DNA of 64,000 nt from JADJOY01 sp016713535 [NCBI: Deltaproteobacteria bacterium] (GTDB lineage: Bacteria; JADJOY01), in the NCBI GenBank assembly GCA_016713535.1, contig JADJOY010000014.1, forward strand, positions 62,001 to 126,000, given 5' to 3'. Below, piece by piece: positions 8,741-16,972 of this stretch. The notes beneath the pieces were generated by a model. It had not been told where the DNA came from, searched no databases, and worked only from the letters and a program-made list of their open reading frames with translations. Position 1 is the first letter of the stretch; each line of letters opens with the position of its first letter. Both the position numbers and the translations under genes were made by a program.

Positions 8741-9940
8741 ATGACCACCCCTGAGACCCCGACGCCGGCGGCCGCGCGGTACGAATACGGCGAGAAGCAG
8801 GAGCTCTTGCGCGAGTCGGCGCGCAAGTTCCTGGAGGCCCGCTTCTCGACCACCCGCGTTCGCGAGCTCCTCGAGACCGAACGCGCCCACGACGAGGCGG
8901 CATGGAAGGACATGGCCGACCTCGGCTGGCACGGGATCCTCGTCCCCGAGGAGCACGGCGGCGTCGGTCTCGAGCTCTTCGAGCTCGGCGTGCTGCTCGA
9001 GGAGATGGGGCGCGTGGTGGTGCCCGGGCCCTACCTGGCGGCCCAGCTCGCGACGCTGGTGATCCTCGGCGGCGCGAGCGACGAGCAGCGGGCGGCGTGG
9101 CTCTCGGCGATCGCGGAGGGCTCGGCGATCCCCACCCTCGCCCTCTTCGAGGACGACGCGGGCTGGGACGCGACTCCCGGCGGCACCAAGGCGAAGAGCG
9201 CCGGCGCGAGCGACGGCTTCAAGCTCTCTGGCACCAAGCGGTTCGTCCTCGACGCCATCAACGCGACCCACCTCGTGGTGTCGGCGAAGGCGCCCGACGG
9301 CCCGGCGCTCTTCCGCGTGGATGCGCGCGCTCGCGGCGTGGACGTGCTCGCCGACAAGCTCGCCGACGAGACCCGCCGCAGCGCCACGGTGATCTTCGAG
9401 AACGTCGCCGTCTCACCCGCGGATCGGATCGGAGGACCCGGTGAGGGCGCCACGCTGCTCGCGCGCACGCTGCCGAGCGTGTGGTGCGCGCTCGCCGCCG
9501 AGCTCGTCGGCGCCGCGCACCGGGTGTTCCATGCGACCGTCGACTACGCGCGCGTCCGCGAGCAGTTCGGCCGCCCGATCGGCAGCTTCCAGGGCATCAA
9601 GCACCGCCTCGTCGATCGCATGGTGGAGCTCGAGAACGCTCGCTCGCTGGTGTATGGCGCGTCGTGGGCACAGCGCCACGAGCCACCGGCGCGCGCCGAG
9701 CGCCTCGCGCGCATGGCCAAGGCGTATGTCTCGGACGCCGGCCCCCGGATCGCCGACACCGCCGTTCGCACCCACGGCGGCATCGGTTTCACGTGGGAGT
9801 GTGACGTCCACCTCTACTGGAAGCGGCTGCACTGGGGGCAGATGGCCTTCGGGGACGGCGCCTTCCACCGCGAGGCGATCGCGGTCGACCTGGAGCGGAC
9901 GGCCAAGCCGGTGGGCGGACCGACGCCGACGGGGATCTGA
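8741..9940 (+). CDS. Acyl-CoA dehydrogenase family protein (second of pair)
   Basis: 399 residues from the ATG at 8741, preceded by GAGGGAGA. Family motifs include the N-terminal helices (RESARKFLEARFSTTRVREL), GWHGILVPEEHGGVGLELFE, a shortened central strand region (FKLSGTKRFVLDAINATHLV) and the C-terminal domain with QFGRPIGSFQGIKHRLVDRM and THGGIGFTWECDVHLYWKRL. The THGGIGFTWE segment is typical of the lineage that includes steroid and medium-chain dehydrogenases acting as alpha2beta2 complexes. The catalytic-base region is not obvious, so a partner role for the upstream enzyme is possible. Same strand as the first dehydrogenase but separated by a repeat element, so independent expression is possible. 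Two hairpins follow the stop. Confidence 0.92.
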   Translation: MTTPETPTPAAARYEYGEKQELLRESARKFLEARFSTTRVRELLETERAHDEAAWKDMADLGWHGILVPEEHGGVGLELFELGVLLEEMGRVVVPGPYLAAQLATLVILGGASDEQRAAWLSAIAEGSAIPTLALFEDDAGWDATPGGTKAKSAGASDGFKLSGTKRFVLDAINATHLVVSAKAPDGPALFRVDARARGVDVLADKLADETRRSATVIFENVAVSPADRIGGPGEGATLLARTLPSVWCALAAELVGAAHRVFHATVDYARVREQFGRPIGSFQGIKHRLVDRMVELENARSLVYGASWAQRHEPPARAERLARMAKAYVSDAGPRIADTAVRTHGGIGFTWECDVHLYWKRLHWGQMAFGDGAFHREAIAVDLERTAKPVGGPTPTGI

Positions 9941-9957
9941 GTCGCTCGGGGGTGGGT

Positions 9958-10008
9958 CCCGGCGAGAGTCGCGCCTCTCGCCGGGCGGGGGTCTGGAACA
10001 GACCCCCG
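9958..10008. terminator. Tandem perfect hairpins between convergent genes
   Basis: Hairpin A (9958-9985) has arms CCCGGCGAGAG and CTCTCGCCGGG with a 6-nt loop; hairpin B (9986-10008) has arms CGGGGGTCTG and CAGACCCCCG with a GAA loop. They are back to back, 17 nt past the acyl-CoA dehydrogenase stop and 3 nt from the stop of the converging thioesterase. Bidirectional termination is the simplest role. Confidence 0.6.
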
Positions 10009-10011
10009 TAG

Positions 10012-10455
10012 TCAACGGTCGCGCACCTTGTCGGCGGAGATGAGCGCCCACTCGGCGGTGCCGTCCGCGGCCACGCGCCCGCGTCGATCGCTCACCGTGG
10101 AGCGCACCACCGCGAAGCCTTCCTCGACGCGCTCGACCCAGCCGTGGATCACGTACTCCTGCTCGGTCAGCACCGGCCGCAGGTAGCGCACCTTGAGCTC
10201 GCGGGTGACGCCGGTCTTCCGTGCGAGGCCCCACAGCGCCCACCCCATCCCCTCGTCGATCAGGGTCGCGATGATGCCGCCGTGCACCATGGTCTTGTAG
10301 CCGGCGAAGTGGGTGCCGGGGTGCCAGCGCGCCTCGACGCGCTGGTTCGCGTCGTCGAGGTGGAACTCGAGGCGCAGCCCGTGCTCGTTGGCGGGGCCGC
10401 AGCCGTAGCAGCGCACGAACTCGGCGGAGCGGGGGATCGGGGAGAGGTCGGTCAC
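10012..10455 (-). CDS. PaaI-like hotdog-fold thioesterase
   Basis: 147 residues from the GTG at 10455, chosen for the GGAG 7 nt upstream; an alternative start 13 codons earlier lacks such a site. Hotdog-fold acyl-CoA thioesterases of this type hydrolyse acyl-CoA to free acid and CoA. Visible landmarks are the Cys-rich entry FVRCYGCGPANEHGLRLEFH, the active-site helix with HGG (YKTMVHGGIIATLIDEGMGW, acidic residue in the helix), and the strand order RELKVRYLRPVLTEQEYVIH. Length is normal. It is convergent with the acyl-CoA dehydrogenase and divergent from the B3/B4 protein, so it is probably monocistronic. A link to the nearby fatty-acyl-CoA enzymes is plausible but only by proximity. Confidence 0.88.
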   Translation of the reverse strand: MTDLSPIPRSAEFVRCYGCGPANEHGLRLEFHLDDANQRVEARWHPGTHFAGYKTMVHGGIIATLIDEGMGWALWGLARKTGVTRELKVRYLRPVLTEQEYVIHGWVERVEEGFAVVRSTVSDRRGRVAADGTAEWALISADKVRDR

Positions 10456-10527
10456 GGCGGTCTCCGGTTGCCGGTGGCGGATCACGCGATCCACGCTGCG
10501 CGGGCGGGCAGAGCGTAGCGGATCGAG

Positions 10528-11202
10528 GTGCCCGACCCGGAGGCCGAGGTGGACCCGACCACGCTACGAGACGGCACCCTCACGGTCGAGCCGCACCCGA
10601 TGCTCGCGCTCGGCCTGCTCGAGATCCACTACCCGAGCGCGATCGGCGCGCTCGCGAGCCCGGCGTGGCTCGCGGCCCTGCTCGCGATCGGCGCGCCCCA
10701 GGCGCCCTTCAGCCCCGACGACGCCCTCCGCGGCGCCATCCGCGACGTGCTGCGCCACGGCGGCTACAAGCCGACCGGCCGCGGCAAGCCGGCCTCCGAG
10801 TATCTGTTGCGCGCCGCGGCCGATGGCACGCTCGCGTCGATCAACGCCGCGGTGGATCTCGGCAACGCGGTCTCGCTTCACAGCGGGCTGCCGATCAGCG
10901 TCGTCGACCTCGCGCGGGTGAAGCCGCCGCTGCGGGTCGCCCTCGGCGCGCCGGGGGAGAGCTACGTGTTCAACTCCGCTGGCCACGTGATCGACGTCGA
11001 GGGACTGCTCTGCCTCCACGACGCCGAGGGTCCTTGCGCGAACGCGGTCAAGGACGCGATGCGCACCAAGACCACCGCCGACACCGCCCGCACCCTGGTG
11101 CTGGTGTGGGGAGCGGCGTCGCACCGCGAGCGCCTCGCCGCAGCAGCCGCGTGGTGCCGCGCCCTCGCCGAGCGCCTCGGCGCGCGGGTCGAAGGCGAAT
11201 GA
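10528..11202 (+). CDS. B3/B4 (tRNA-binding-like) domain protein
   Basis: 224 residues from the GTG at 10528. The central region (KPTGRGKPASEYLLRAAADG, then INAAVDLGNAVSLHSGLPIS and VVDLARVKPPLRVALG) is the pattern of free-standing B3/B4 domains, homologous to the editing domain of the phenylalanyl-tRNA synthetase beta subunit. Free-standing versions are thought to edit mischarged tRNA or bind amino acids; function is generally untested. The C-terminal helix (AAAAAWCRALAERLGARVEG) completes the fold. There are no tRNA-synthetase catalytic motifs. A GTAG-preceded hairpin follows the stop. Start choice is uncertain by a few codons because no strong ribosome-binding site is visible. Confidence 0.8.
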   Translation: MPDPEAEVDPTTLRDGTLTVEPHPMLALGLLEIHYPSAIGALASPAWLAALLAIGAPQAPFSPDDALRGAIRDVLRHGGYKPTGRGKPASEYLLRAAADGTLASINAAVDLGNAVSLHSGLPISVVDLARVKPPLRVALGAPGESYVFNSAGHVIDVEGLLCLHDAEGPCANAVKDAMRTKTTADTARTLVLVWGAASHRERLAAAAAWCRALAERLGARVEGE

Positions 11203-11209
11203 CGCGGCT

Positions 11210-11235
11210 GTAGGGCGAGCGCCGGGTGGCTCGCC
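11210..11235 (+). repeat. REP-like GTAG hairpin between convergent genes
   Basis: GTAG (11210-11213) immediately precedes a hairpin with arms GGCGAGC and GCTCGCC and an 8-nt loop. A GTAG tetranucleotide at the foot of a palindrome is the hallmark of REP sequences mobilised by REP-associated tyrosine transposases; no such transposase is in the window. It may also serve as terminator for both neighbours. Confidence 0.45.
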
Positions 11236-11242
11236 GCCTCCC

Positions 11243-11950
11243 TCACCGCAGGTCTTCGCTCTCGATCGTGGCGTCGGCCGCCGCGGGGTCCTGCGCGAGC
11301 CGAGCCAGCGCGCCCGCGAGCACCGTGTTGGTGGTCGAACGATAGCGGTCGCGCAGGGTCCGGAAGCCGATCCCGCCGACCGCCGCGAGCAGCCCATCCA
11401 CGGCGCGCGCGCCCCACAGCTCGGCGGGCCGGGGTTCGTCGCGGTCGGAGCCGACGATGAACGATGGGCGCGCGATGGTGTAGGGCAGCCCGCTCGTGCG
11501 CACCGCTTGCTCGGCCTTCCAGCGCGCGCGGCCGTACGGCGAGCCCGCGCGCTCCGAAGCGCCCGCCGCGGAGAGATACACGAACCGCGGGCGGTGCCCG
11601 GCGGCGACACATGCGTCGACGAGGAGCTTGGTCAGGCCGTAGTCGATGGTCTCGTAATTCTCGGCGGACCGCCCCGCGGCGGCGGCGCGCCGCCCGCGCT
11701 TCTGGGTCGTGCCGATCAGGCAGAACACCAGCTCGGGACGCAGCCGCCGGATCGTCGTGGCGAGCGCCTGCGCGTCCCACGCAGTCGTGTCCACGCTCGC
11801 ACCGATCGCGGCGAAACGCTCGCGCCACGTCTCGAGTCCCGGCGAGTCCGGCCGCACGTGCGCGACCGCGGTGATCCTCGCCGCGACGAGCAGCCGCACC
11901 ACTTCGCGCCCCGTGAACCCGGTCGCGCCCGCGACGAAGGCCGTGCTCAT
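11243..11950 (-). CDS. NAD(P)H-binding atypical SDR / epimerase-like protein
   Basis: 235 residues from ATG 11950, which overlaps the stop of the REC-kinase gene (ATGA). The N-terminal Rossmann motif GATGFTG (residues 8-14) identifies an NAD(P)-binding domain of the extended/atypical SDR class. Later segments LVFCLIGTTQKRG, FVYLSAAGASERAGSPYGRA and YTIARPSFIVG match NAD(P)H-binding proteins of the NmrA/TMR type. The usual catalytic YxxxK is not clear (YGRARWK), so a sensor or chaperone-like role is as likely as catalysis. Coupled translation with a signalling kinase suggests a regulatory link; this is inference. Confidence 0.82.
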   Translation of the reverse strand: MSTAFVAGATGFTGREVVRLLVAARITAVAHVRPDSPGLETWRERFAAIGASVDTTAWDAQALATTIRRLRPELVFCLIGTTQKRGRRAAAAGRSAENYETIDYGLTKLLVDACVAAGHRPRFVYLSAAGASERAGSPYGRARWKAEQAVRTSGLPYTIARPSFIVGSDRDEPRPAELWGARAVDGLLAAVGGIGFRTLRDRYRSTTNTVLAGALARLAQDPAAADATIESEDLR

Positions 11951-13365
11951 GGCTTCGGAGCCGACTTGACCACGGTGGTGCGCTTCCACGCCGGATCGTC
12001 GACGGGCCGCGCCTCGCGCGCCTCGCGCAGCACCACTTCACCGGTCTGGTCGGGGGAGTCCACCCACTCGACGCCGACCGCGTGCGCGAGGAGCTCGGCC
12101 AGCTCGCCGGCGCGTGGCCTGAGCGCCGCGTCCTTCGCCATCGCGCGCATCACCACCGTCTCCAGATCGGCGCTCACGTCGGCACGCAGCGAGCGCAGCC
12201 GCGGCGCCACGCCGTTCACGTGCATCAGGGCCATCGCGACGGGATCGTCGTCGTCGGAGACGTAGGGCAGCCGCCCCGAGAGCATCTCGAAGAGCATGAT
12301 GCCGAGGCTGTAGACGTCGGAGCGGCCGTCGTAGGGGCCGTTCTGGAGGCGCTCCGGCGCCATGTAGGCCGGCGTTCCGATCCACGAGCCCTCGATCGTC
12401 AGCGACGCCGACGTGGTGAGCTCGGTGCAGAGCTTGGCGATCCCGAAGTCCACCACCTTCACGACCTCGCGGCGGTTCATCTTGGCGAGGTAGATGTTGG
12501 ACGGCTTGAGGTCGCGGTGGATGATGCCCTGCTCGTGGGCGTCGGCGAGCACCCGGCACACCGGCAGCAGCACCTCGGCGCAGCGCCGCGGCTCCATCGG
12601 GCCGCCGCGCTCGATCACGTCGAAGAGCGAGAGCCCGTTCAAGAGCTCCATCACCAGGTAGGGCAGCCCGCGGGGCGTGACGCCGAAGTCGAGCACCGTG
12701 ATGGCGTTGGGGTGGTTGAGCTGGCGCGCCAGCGTGGCCTCGGCGCGAAAGCGCGTGAGCGCGTCGGGGCGTCCGGCGATCTCGGCGCGTAGGACCTTGA
12801 CCGCCACCTCCTGGTCGAGCGCCAGGTGGCGGGCGCGGTAGATCGACGCGAAGTTGCCGGCGCCGATCTGCATCAGGATCTCGTAGCGGTTGGCGATCAC
12901 CGCGCCGGGCCGGAGCTCGACCGAGCTGGCGTCGGCCACGCCCTGGCTGACCTCGAGCGGCTTGATCGAGCCGGTCTTCGCCTCGCGGACGCGGAGCTGG
13001 GCGTGGATGCGCGCCAGCAGCACCGGGAAGTCGATCGGCTTCGACACGAAGTCGTTGGCGCCGATCTCGAGCGCCTCGATCATGTTCTCGCGCTTGGTGT
13101 AGGCGGTCTGGATGATGACCGGCAGGTCCGCCGCCGTGTGGTCGTGGCGGATCTGACGCAGCACTTCGAGGCCGTCCATGCCGGGCATGGCCATGTCGAG
13201 CAGCACGAGATCGACCGGCTGGCGCGCGATCGACTCGATCGCCTGCGGCCCGTCCGCCGCGGTGCAGACCTCGAAGCCCTCTCGATTGAGCAGCCGGCGC
13301 AGCATGTTGCGCGCGGGCTCGAGGTCGTCCACGACCAGGACGGTGGGCTGAGGAGTGTCGAGCAT
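11947..13365 (-). CDS. Response-regulator receiver fused to Ser/Thr protein kinase
   Basis: 472 residues from ATG 13365 (MLDTPQPTVLVVDDLEPARN). Residues 5-125 are a receiver domain: acidic pair D13-D14, phospho-acceptor D57 (LVLLDMAMPG) and the KPID lysine at 109. A 30-residue linker leads to a Hanks-type kinase from about 160: glycine loop IGAGNFASIYRA, K190 (VAVKVLRAE), HRDLKPSN at 283-290, DFG at 306-308 and APE near 336-338. All catalytic residues are present, so it should be active. No transmembrane helix or extracellular sensor follows, so the protein is cytoplasmic. The design implies that phosphorelay input controls Ser/Thr phosphorylation. Its sensor kinase is not adjacent. It is translationally coupled to the NAD(P)-binding protein. 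Confidence 0.92.
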   Translation of the reverse strand: MLDTPQPTVLVVDDLEPARNMLRRLLNREGFEVCTAADGPQAIESIARQPVDLVLLDMAMPGMDGLEVLRQIRHDHTAADLPVIIQTAYTKRENMIEALEIGANDFVSKPIDFPVLLARIHAQLRVREAKTGSIKPLEVSQGVADASSVELRPGAVIANRYEILMQIGAGNFASIYRARHLALDQEVAVKVLRAEIAGRPDALTRFRAEATLARQLNHPNAITVLDFGVTPRGLPYLVMELLNGLSLFDVIERGGPMEPRRCAEVLLPVCRVLADAHEQGIIHRDLKPSNIYLAKMNRREVVKVVDFGIAKLCTELTTSASLTIEGSWIGTPAYMAPERLQNGPYDGRSDVYSLGIMLFEMLSGRLPYVSDDDDPVAMALMHVNGVAPRLRSLRADVSADLETVVMRAMAKDAALRPRAGELAELLAHAVGVEWVDSPDQTGEVVLREAREARPVDDPAWKRTTVVKSAPKP

Positions 13366-13644
13366 CGCGGGAGAGCGCGCGTCGAGCGTGGAAGGGCGCA
13401 GGCGGGAGCGGCGAATCGCTGCGAGAGGCCGGGGGCTTCGGAAAAAGCGTCTGAGCGTACGGGGAAGCGGTGTGTGGTCGCCCGATCCAGGGTGACGGAC
13501 CACGGTCCTCCACCTCGCTCTGACGATGGAGGAGCGTACCCGGGAGCGCTTCGGCCTCGCAAGGTGGGCTGGCCCCGACACTTCGAGCAGACTGAGGGTT
13601 TCCGTGGCGACCCACGCATCCCCGCCCCGCGAAACGAGCCAGCC

Positions 13645-15309
13645 ATGATCCCTAGCGGCGATCCCAGCATCACCGAGCGCCTCGGCGAGTGGGTCGCGTC
13701 GGTCGAGCTCGTCGACGTCCCCGCGCGAGTGCTCGAGCTCGCGCGCCACCAGCGCGCCAGCGTCGCCGCGGCCATCCACGCCGGCGCCGAGAGCGCCGAG
13801 GCTCGAGCGGTGGAGCGGGCACTGGCGCGTCACGCGCCGCCTGGTCCCGTCACCGTGCTGCCGTCGGGCGAACGGTGGGCGCTCGACGCGGCGCTGACGC
13901 TCAACTCCGCGCGCAGCATGGCGCTCGACCACGACGACTACCTGTACCTCGGCCACACCGGCCACTCGGCGGTGCTCGCGAGCCTGGCGGTGTGCGAGCA
14001 GGAGCAGCTCGGCCCACGTGCCCAGCTCCTCGCGCAGGTGGTGGCGAACGAGGTCGCGGGGCGGGTCGGGGCGAGCGTCGTGCTCGGGCCCCAGAATGGC
14101 CAGGCCTGGAGCTTCATCCACGCCGCCGGCGCCGCCGCCGCGACGGCCAAGCTGCTGCGTCTCGACGCCACCCGTGCCGCGCACGCGATCGCGATCGCGC
14201 TCTACCAGCCGACGTTCACCCTCTGGCCCGGCTTCATGGGGCCGGGCAGCAAGGTGCTCACCGCCGCCGGCCCGAGCACCGTCGGCGTGCAGGCCGCCTA
14301 CTGCGCCGCGGAGGGGCTGACGGGTGCCCGGGAGCTCTTCGAGCACCGCCGCAAGGGCTTCTGGCGCTTCTTCGCGTTCGTACCGGTGAGGCACGTGATC
14401 ACCGGCCTCGGCACGACGTGGGTCACCGACACGCTCGCGTTCAAGCGCTACCCGGGCTGCGCCTACATCGACACCACCATCGACGCGGTCCTCGCGATCC
14501 TGGGCGAGCACCGCACCGCGACGGGCAGTCCACTCGCCGTCGCCGATGTCGAGCGCGTCGACGTGGCCGCGAGCTTGCTCACCGTCGAGATGGACAATCT
14601 CTCCGCCGAGCATGCCCGCGCTCGCGGCGTGAGCCCGGTGCACGCCAACTTCTCGATCCCCGTGAGCGTCGCGCTCGCGATCCTCGGTGGCCGCCTCACC
14701 TCGTACGAGCTCTCACCCGAGTACCTCGACGCCCACGAGGCGACGATCCGCGCACTCGCCGCGCGCGTCTCGCTGCGCCACGACTGGAGCGCCACGTTCG
14801 ACGTCGCCGAGGCCTTCGACGGCACCTTCGGTGCGAGCTCGGTGGCAGCCCGGCTGCGGCCACGCGACTGGCTGCGCGTGGCACGTGGCTACGCGCGCGA
14901 GCTGGGTGGCGCGCGCAGCCACGGCCTCGACCTGCGCGCGCTCGCGAAGCGCGAGCACCGTTCGCGGCTCGCCCGCCTCGCGCGGAGCGGCCGTCGCCAT
15001 CGCGCCGAGGCCCGGCGCTCGGCCGTGAAGCCGGACCTGGCGAACGTCGATCTCACCCACTTCCGGATGGCCTTTCCCGCCGCGGTGACGCTGATCACCC
15101 GGGACGGGCGGCGCTACCATGCGCGACAGGTGGTGCCGGTGGGCGCGCCCGGCGAGCCGGGTCGCCTCGAGGCCGTGCGTGCCAAGGTCGCGGTGGAGGT
15201 GGGCTCGCGGCTCGGAGGTGCTGCCGCGGATCGAGTCTGCGCCACCCTAGCCACCGAGGATCCACGATCGCTCGAAGAGCTGGTCGGGCGCCTTCGGGGG
15301 GTGACCTAG
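13645..15309 (+). CDS. MmgE/PrpD family protein
   Basis: 554 residues from ATG 13645. Landmarks of the MmgE/PrpD (2-methylcitrate dehydratase-like) fold are visible: an N-terminal helical segment (ITERLGEWVASVELVDVPAR), the active-site region TLNSARSMALDHDDYLYLGH, GRVGASVVLGPQNGQAWSFI, and later KRYPGCAYIDTTIDAVLAIL, corresponding to the KxYPxC motif of the family. A longer basic insertion sits around residues 430-460 (KREHRSRLARLARSGRRHRA). Family members dehydrate or epimerise carboxylic acids; the substrate here is unknown, and there are no prpB/prpC genes nearby to support the methylcitrate cycle. Divergent from the REC-kinase. The stop codon lies inside a 14-bp palindrome. Confidence 0.87.
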   Translation: MIPSGDPSITERLGEWVASVELVDVPARVLELARHQRASVAAAIHAGAESAEARAVERALARHAPPGPVTVLPSGERWALDAALTLNSARSMALDHDDYLYLGHTGHSAVLASLAVCEQEQLGPRAQLLAQVVANEVAGRVGASVVLGPQNGQAWSFIHAAGAAAATAKLLRLDATRAAHAIAIALYQPTFTLWPGFMGPGSKVLTAAGPSTVGVQAAYCAAEGLTGARELFEHRRKGFWRFFAFVPVRHVITGLGTTWVTDTLAFKRYPGCAYIDTTIDAVLAILGEHRTATGSPLAVADVERVDVAASLLTVEMDNLSAEHARARGVSPVHANFSIPVSVALAILGGRLTSYELSPEYLDAHEATIRALAARVSLRHDWSATFDVAEAFDGTFGASSVAARLRPRDWLRVARGYARELGGARSHGLDLRALAKREHRSRLARLARSGRRHRAEARRSAVKPDLANVDLTHFRMAFPAAVTLITRDGRRYHARQVVPVGAPGEPGRLEAVRAKVAVEVGSRLGGAAADRVCATLATEDPRSLEELVGRLRGVT

Positions 15310-15314
15310 GTCAC
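15301..15314. promoter_or_regulatory. Perfect 14-bp palindrome GTGACCTAGGTCAC
   Basis: The palindrome GTGACCTAGGTCAC spans the TAG stop of the MmgE/PrpD gene and lies 41 bp upstream of the -35 of the candidate promoter for the MshEN gene. Size and symmetry suit a dimeric repressor or activator site. Chance occurrence in GC-rich DNA is possible. No matching second copy was noticed. Confidence 0.35.
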
Positions 15315-15354
15315 ATCCGCATGGCGCGATGGCGCGTCTCGGCGGTTCGCAGGT

Positions 15355-15384
15355 TTGAACTGCACCCGGTCGAGGTGATGTAAT
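15355..15384 (+). promoter_or_regulatory. Candidate sigma-70 promoter of the MshEN gene, with leader inverted repeat
   Basis: TTGAAC (15355-15360), an 18-bp spacer and TGTAAT (15379-15384) stand out in an otherwise GC-rich 125-bp spacer. The predicted leader carries CCTAA-AACCG-TTAGG (15405-15419), a small inverted repeat just before the GAGG ribosome-binding site and the ATG at 15435, which could act as an operator or leader hairpin. Confidence 0.45.
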
Positions 15385-15434
15385 GGAGTTCCTACGGCGA
15401 ACTACCTAAAACCGTTAGGCCTCTCGAGGTCGTC

Positions 15435-16781
15435 ATGGCACGCCAGCTCGGACAGTTCCTGCTCGCCAGTGGGGCCATCAGCGGGGATCAGCTAGAGGTC
15501 GCGCTGGAGGCGCAGATGCGCTTCGGCGGCCGGCTCGGTTTCAACCTGGTGGACCTCGGCTACCTCTCGCCGAGCGACCTCGCGCGCCACCTCGGTGCGT
15601 TCCACGGCGTCGCCGCGGCCGAGCCCACCGAGGTGCGCGGGGTGCGCTGGGACATCCTCAACTCGATCCCCCGCGACCTGCTCCTCAAGCACCGTGCGAT
15701 CCCCGTGGCGATGAGCAAGGGGCGCATCACGGTGGTCATGAGCGACCCGAGCAACGTCCCCGCGATCGACGAGATGGCGTTCGCCACCGGCAAGGCGGTC
15801 ACGGCACGCGTCGCGCCCGACTTCATCATCAAGCGCGCGCTCGAGACCTACTTCGGCGCGAGCTTCGTCGAGCTGGTGCGGCCGCAGCAGGCGATCGCCG
15901 TCGCGGAGCTCGTGAGCCAGGCGCGCGCCGCGGCGCCCGGGCGTCCGGCGGCACCGGCGCGTACCGGCGGACTGAATGGCAACCACGTCGCCCGCGCGCC
16001 GAAGGCGGCCTACGAGCCTGAGGCCGAGCCCGAGTTCGAGATCGAGACCATCCCGGGCCTCGAGACCCGCCCCGCGCGGCGCCGGCTCGACGAGGACGAG
16101 TGGCTCGGCGACGCCCGGGCCGTGCGTGGGGAGGCGCGCGACGGGCTGCGCGACGCGGTCCTCGAGGCGCTCGCGGTCGACGAGCTGCCGCTGGTGGTGG
16201 GTGAGGTGGTCGAGGCCGAGCCGGTGCGTCGCCGAGCGATCGTGCCGATCCACGACGTCGCGAGCGCGTGCCGCGAGCTCGCCGACGCCCGCCAGTGGAG
16301 CGACGTAGTGGCGGTGGTGCTCGGCTTCGCGTCGACGGTGGTCGACCGCGCGGCCTTGTTCCGCGTGGGACCGCGTGGGCTGCGCGGCTGGAACGGCATC
16401 GGCGGCAGCATCGACCCGGGATTGTTGCGCGCCACGCGGCTGCCGGTGCGAGCAGGCTTCACCGCTGACGTCCTCGCCAAGCGCGGGCTGGTGCTCCGGG
16501 AGCTGCGCCAGGATCCCACGGCGGTGTCGGTGGCGCGAGCGCTCGGTGGCGTGGTCGCGCCGCGCTCGGCGCTCGGCGCGCGCATCGACGTGCGTGGCGA
16601 GCCCGTGGCGTTCTTCTACGGAGACGACGCGGGCGCGGCGCCGGGAGGAGGGGTGGTCGGGACGTCGCTCGCGACCCGCCTGCAGCAGGGCGGCCACCGC
16701 AGCGAGCTCGAGATCCTGCTCCGCAAGGTCGAGGTCGCGCTCGAGATGGTGTCCGTGCGCCGCTGGTTGCCGAAGGTCTGA
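15435..16781 (+). CDS. MshEN / GspE N-terminal domain protein without an ATPase domain
   Basis: 448 residues from ATG 15435 with GAGG at normal spacing. The first 150 residues are a type II secretion ATPase N-terminal (MshEN) domain: RQLGQFLLASGAISGDQLEV, FNLVDLGYLSPSDLARHLGA, then IPRDLLLKHRAIPVAMSKGR and ITVVMSDPSNVPAIDEMAFA. MshEN domains of this kind often bind cyclic-di-GMP. No Walker A or B follows, so this is not GspE/PilB. Instead there is a Pro/Ala and acidic linker (PEAEPEFEIETIPG) and a C-terminal domain of about 190 residues (DVVAVVLGFASTVVDRAALF ... VEVALEMVSVRRWLPKV) that I do not recognise and that looks GAF-like. Likely a cytoplasmic c-di-GMP or motility/secretion regulator; the ligand is inferred from family only. 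Confidence 0.85.
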   Translation: MARQLGQFLLASGAISGDQLEVALEAQMRFGGRLGFNLVDLGYLSPSDLARHLGAFHGVAAAEPTEVRGVRWDILNSIPRDLLLKHRAIPVAMSKGRITVVMSDPSNVPAIDEMAFATGKAVTARVAPDFIIKRALETYFGASFVELVRPQQAIAVAELVSQARAAAPGRPAAPARTGGLNGNHVARAPKAAYEPEAEPEFEIETIPGLETRPARRRLDEDEWLGDARAVRGEARDGLRDAVLEALAVDELPLVVGEVVEAEPVRRRAIVPIHDVASACRELADARQWSDVVAVVLGFASTVVDRAALFRVGPRGLRGWNGIGGSIDPGLLRATRLPVRAGFTADVLAKRGLVLRELRQDPTAVSVARALGGVVAPRSALGARIDVRGEPVAFFYGDDAGAAPGGGVVGTSLATRLQQGGHRSELEILLRKVEVALEMVSVRRWLPKV

Positions 16782-16809
16782 GTCCACCGAGTCGCACGTG
16801 GGGCCGGTG

Positions 16810-16970
16810 GAAGGGGCACGCGTCGCGTGCCCGGCGATACGAGACGGCGCATGGCGTCGCCGGTGCGCCGATTCCCGTCGAGTCGCCGTCGAGCGGTCGC
16901 ATCCGACGGGCGCGGGCGTGCCGGATACGTTCGGTCCCGATCGGGAGGCCCGCGCTCCAGCCGGGCCGTC
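16810..16970 (+). repeat. Dispersed two-hairpin intergenic element, copy 2
   Basis: Starts about 30 nt after the MshEN stop. Hairpin 1 is GGGCACGC-GTC-GCGTGCCC (16814-16832) followed by GGCGATACG (16833-16841). A degenerate second hairpin region (GGAGGCCCGCGCTCCAGCC area) lies near 16935-16970, next to the stop of the converging hydrolase. The element fills nearly the entire gap between convergent genes. Confidence 0.6.
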
Positions 16971-16972
16971 GC

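Noticed and set aside
15310-15434. Cyclic-di-GMP riboswitch before the MshEN gene
   Set aside because: No GEMM core or receptor-loop sequence; only a short inverted repeat is present.
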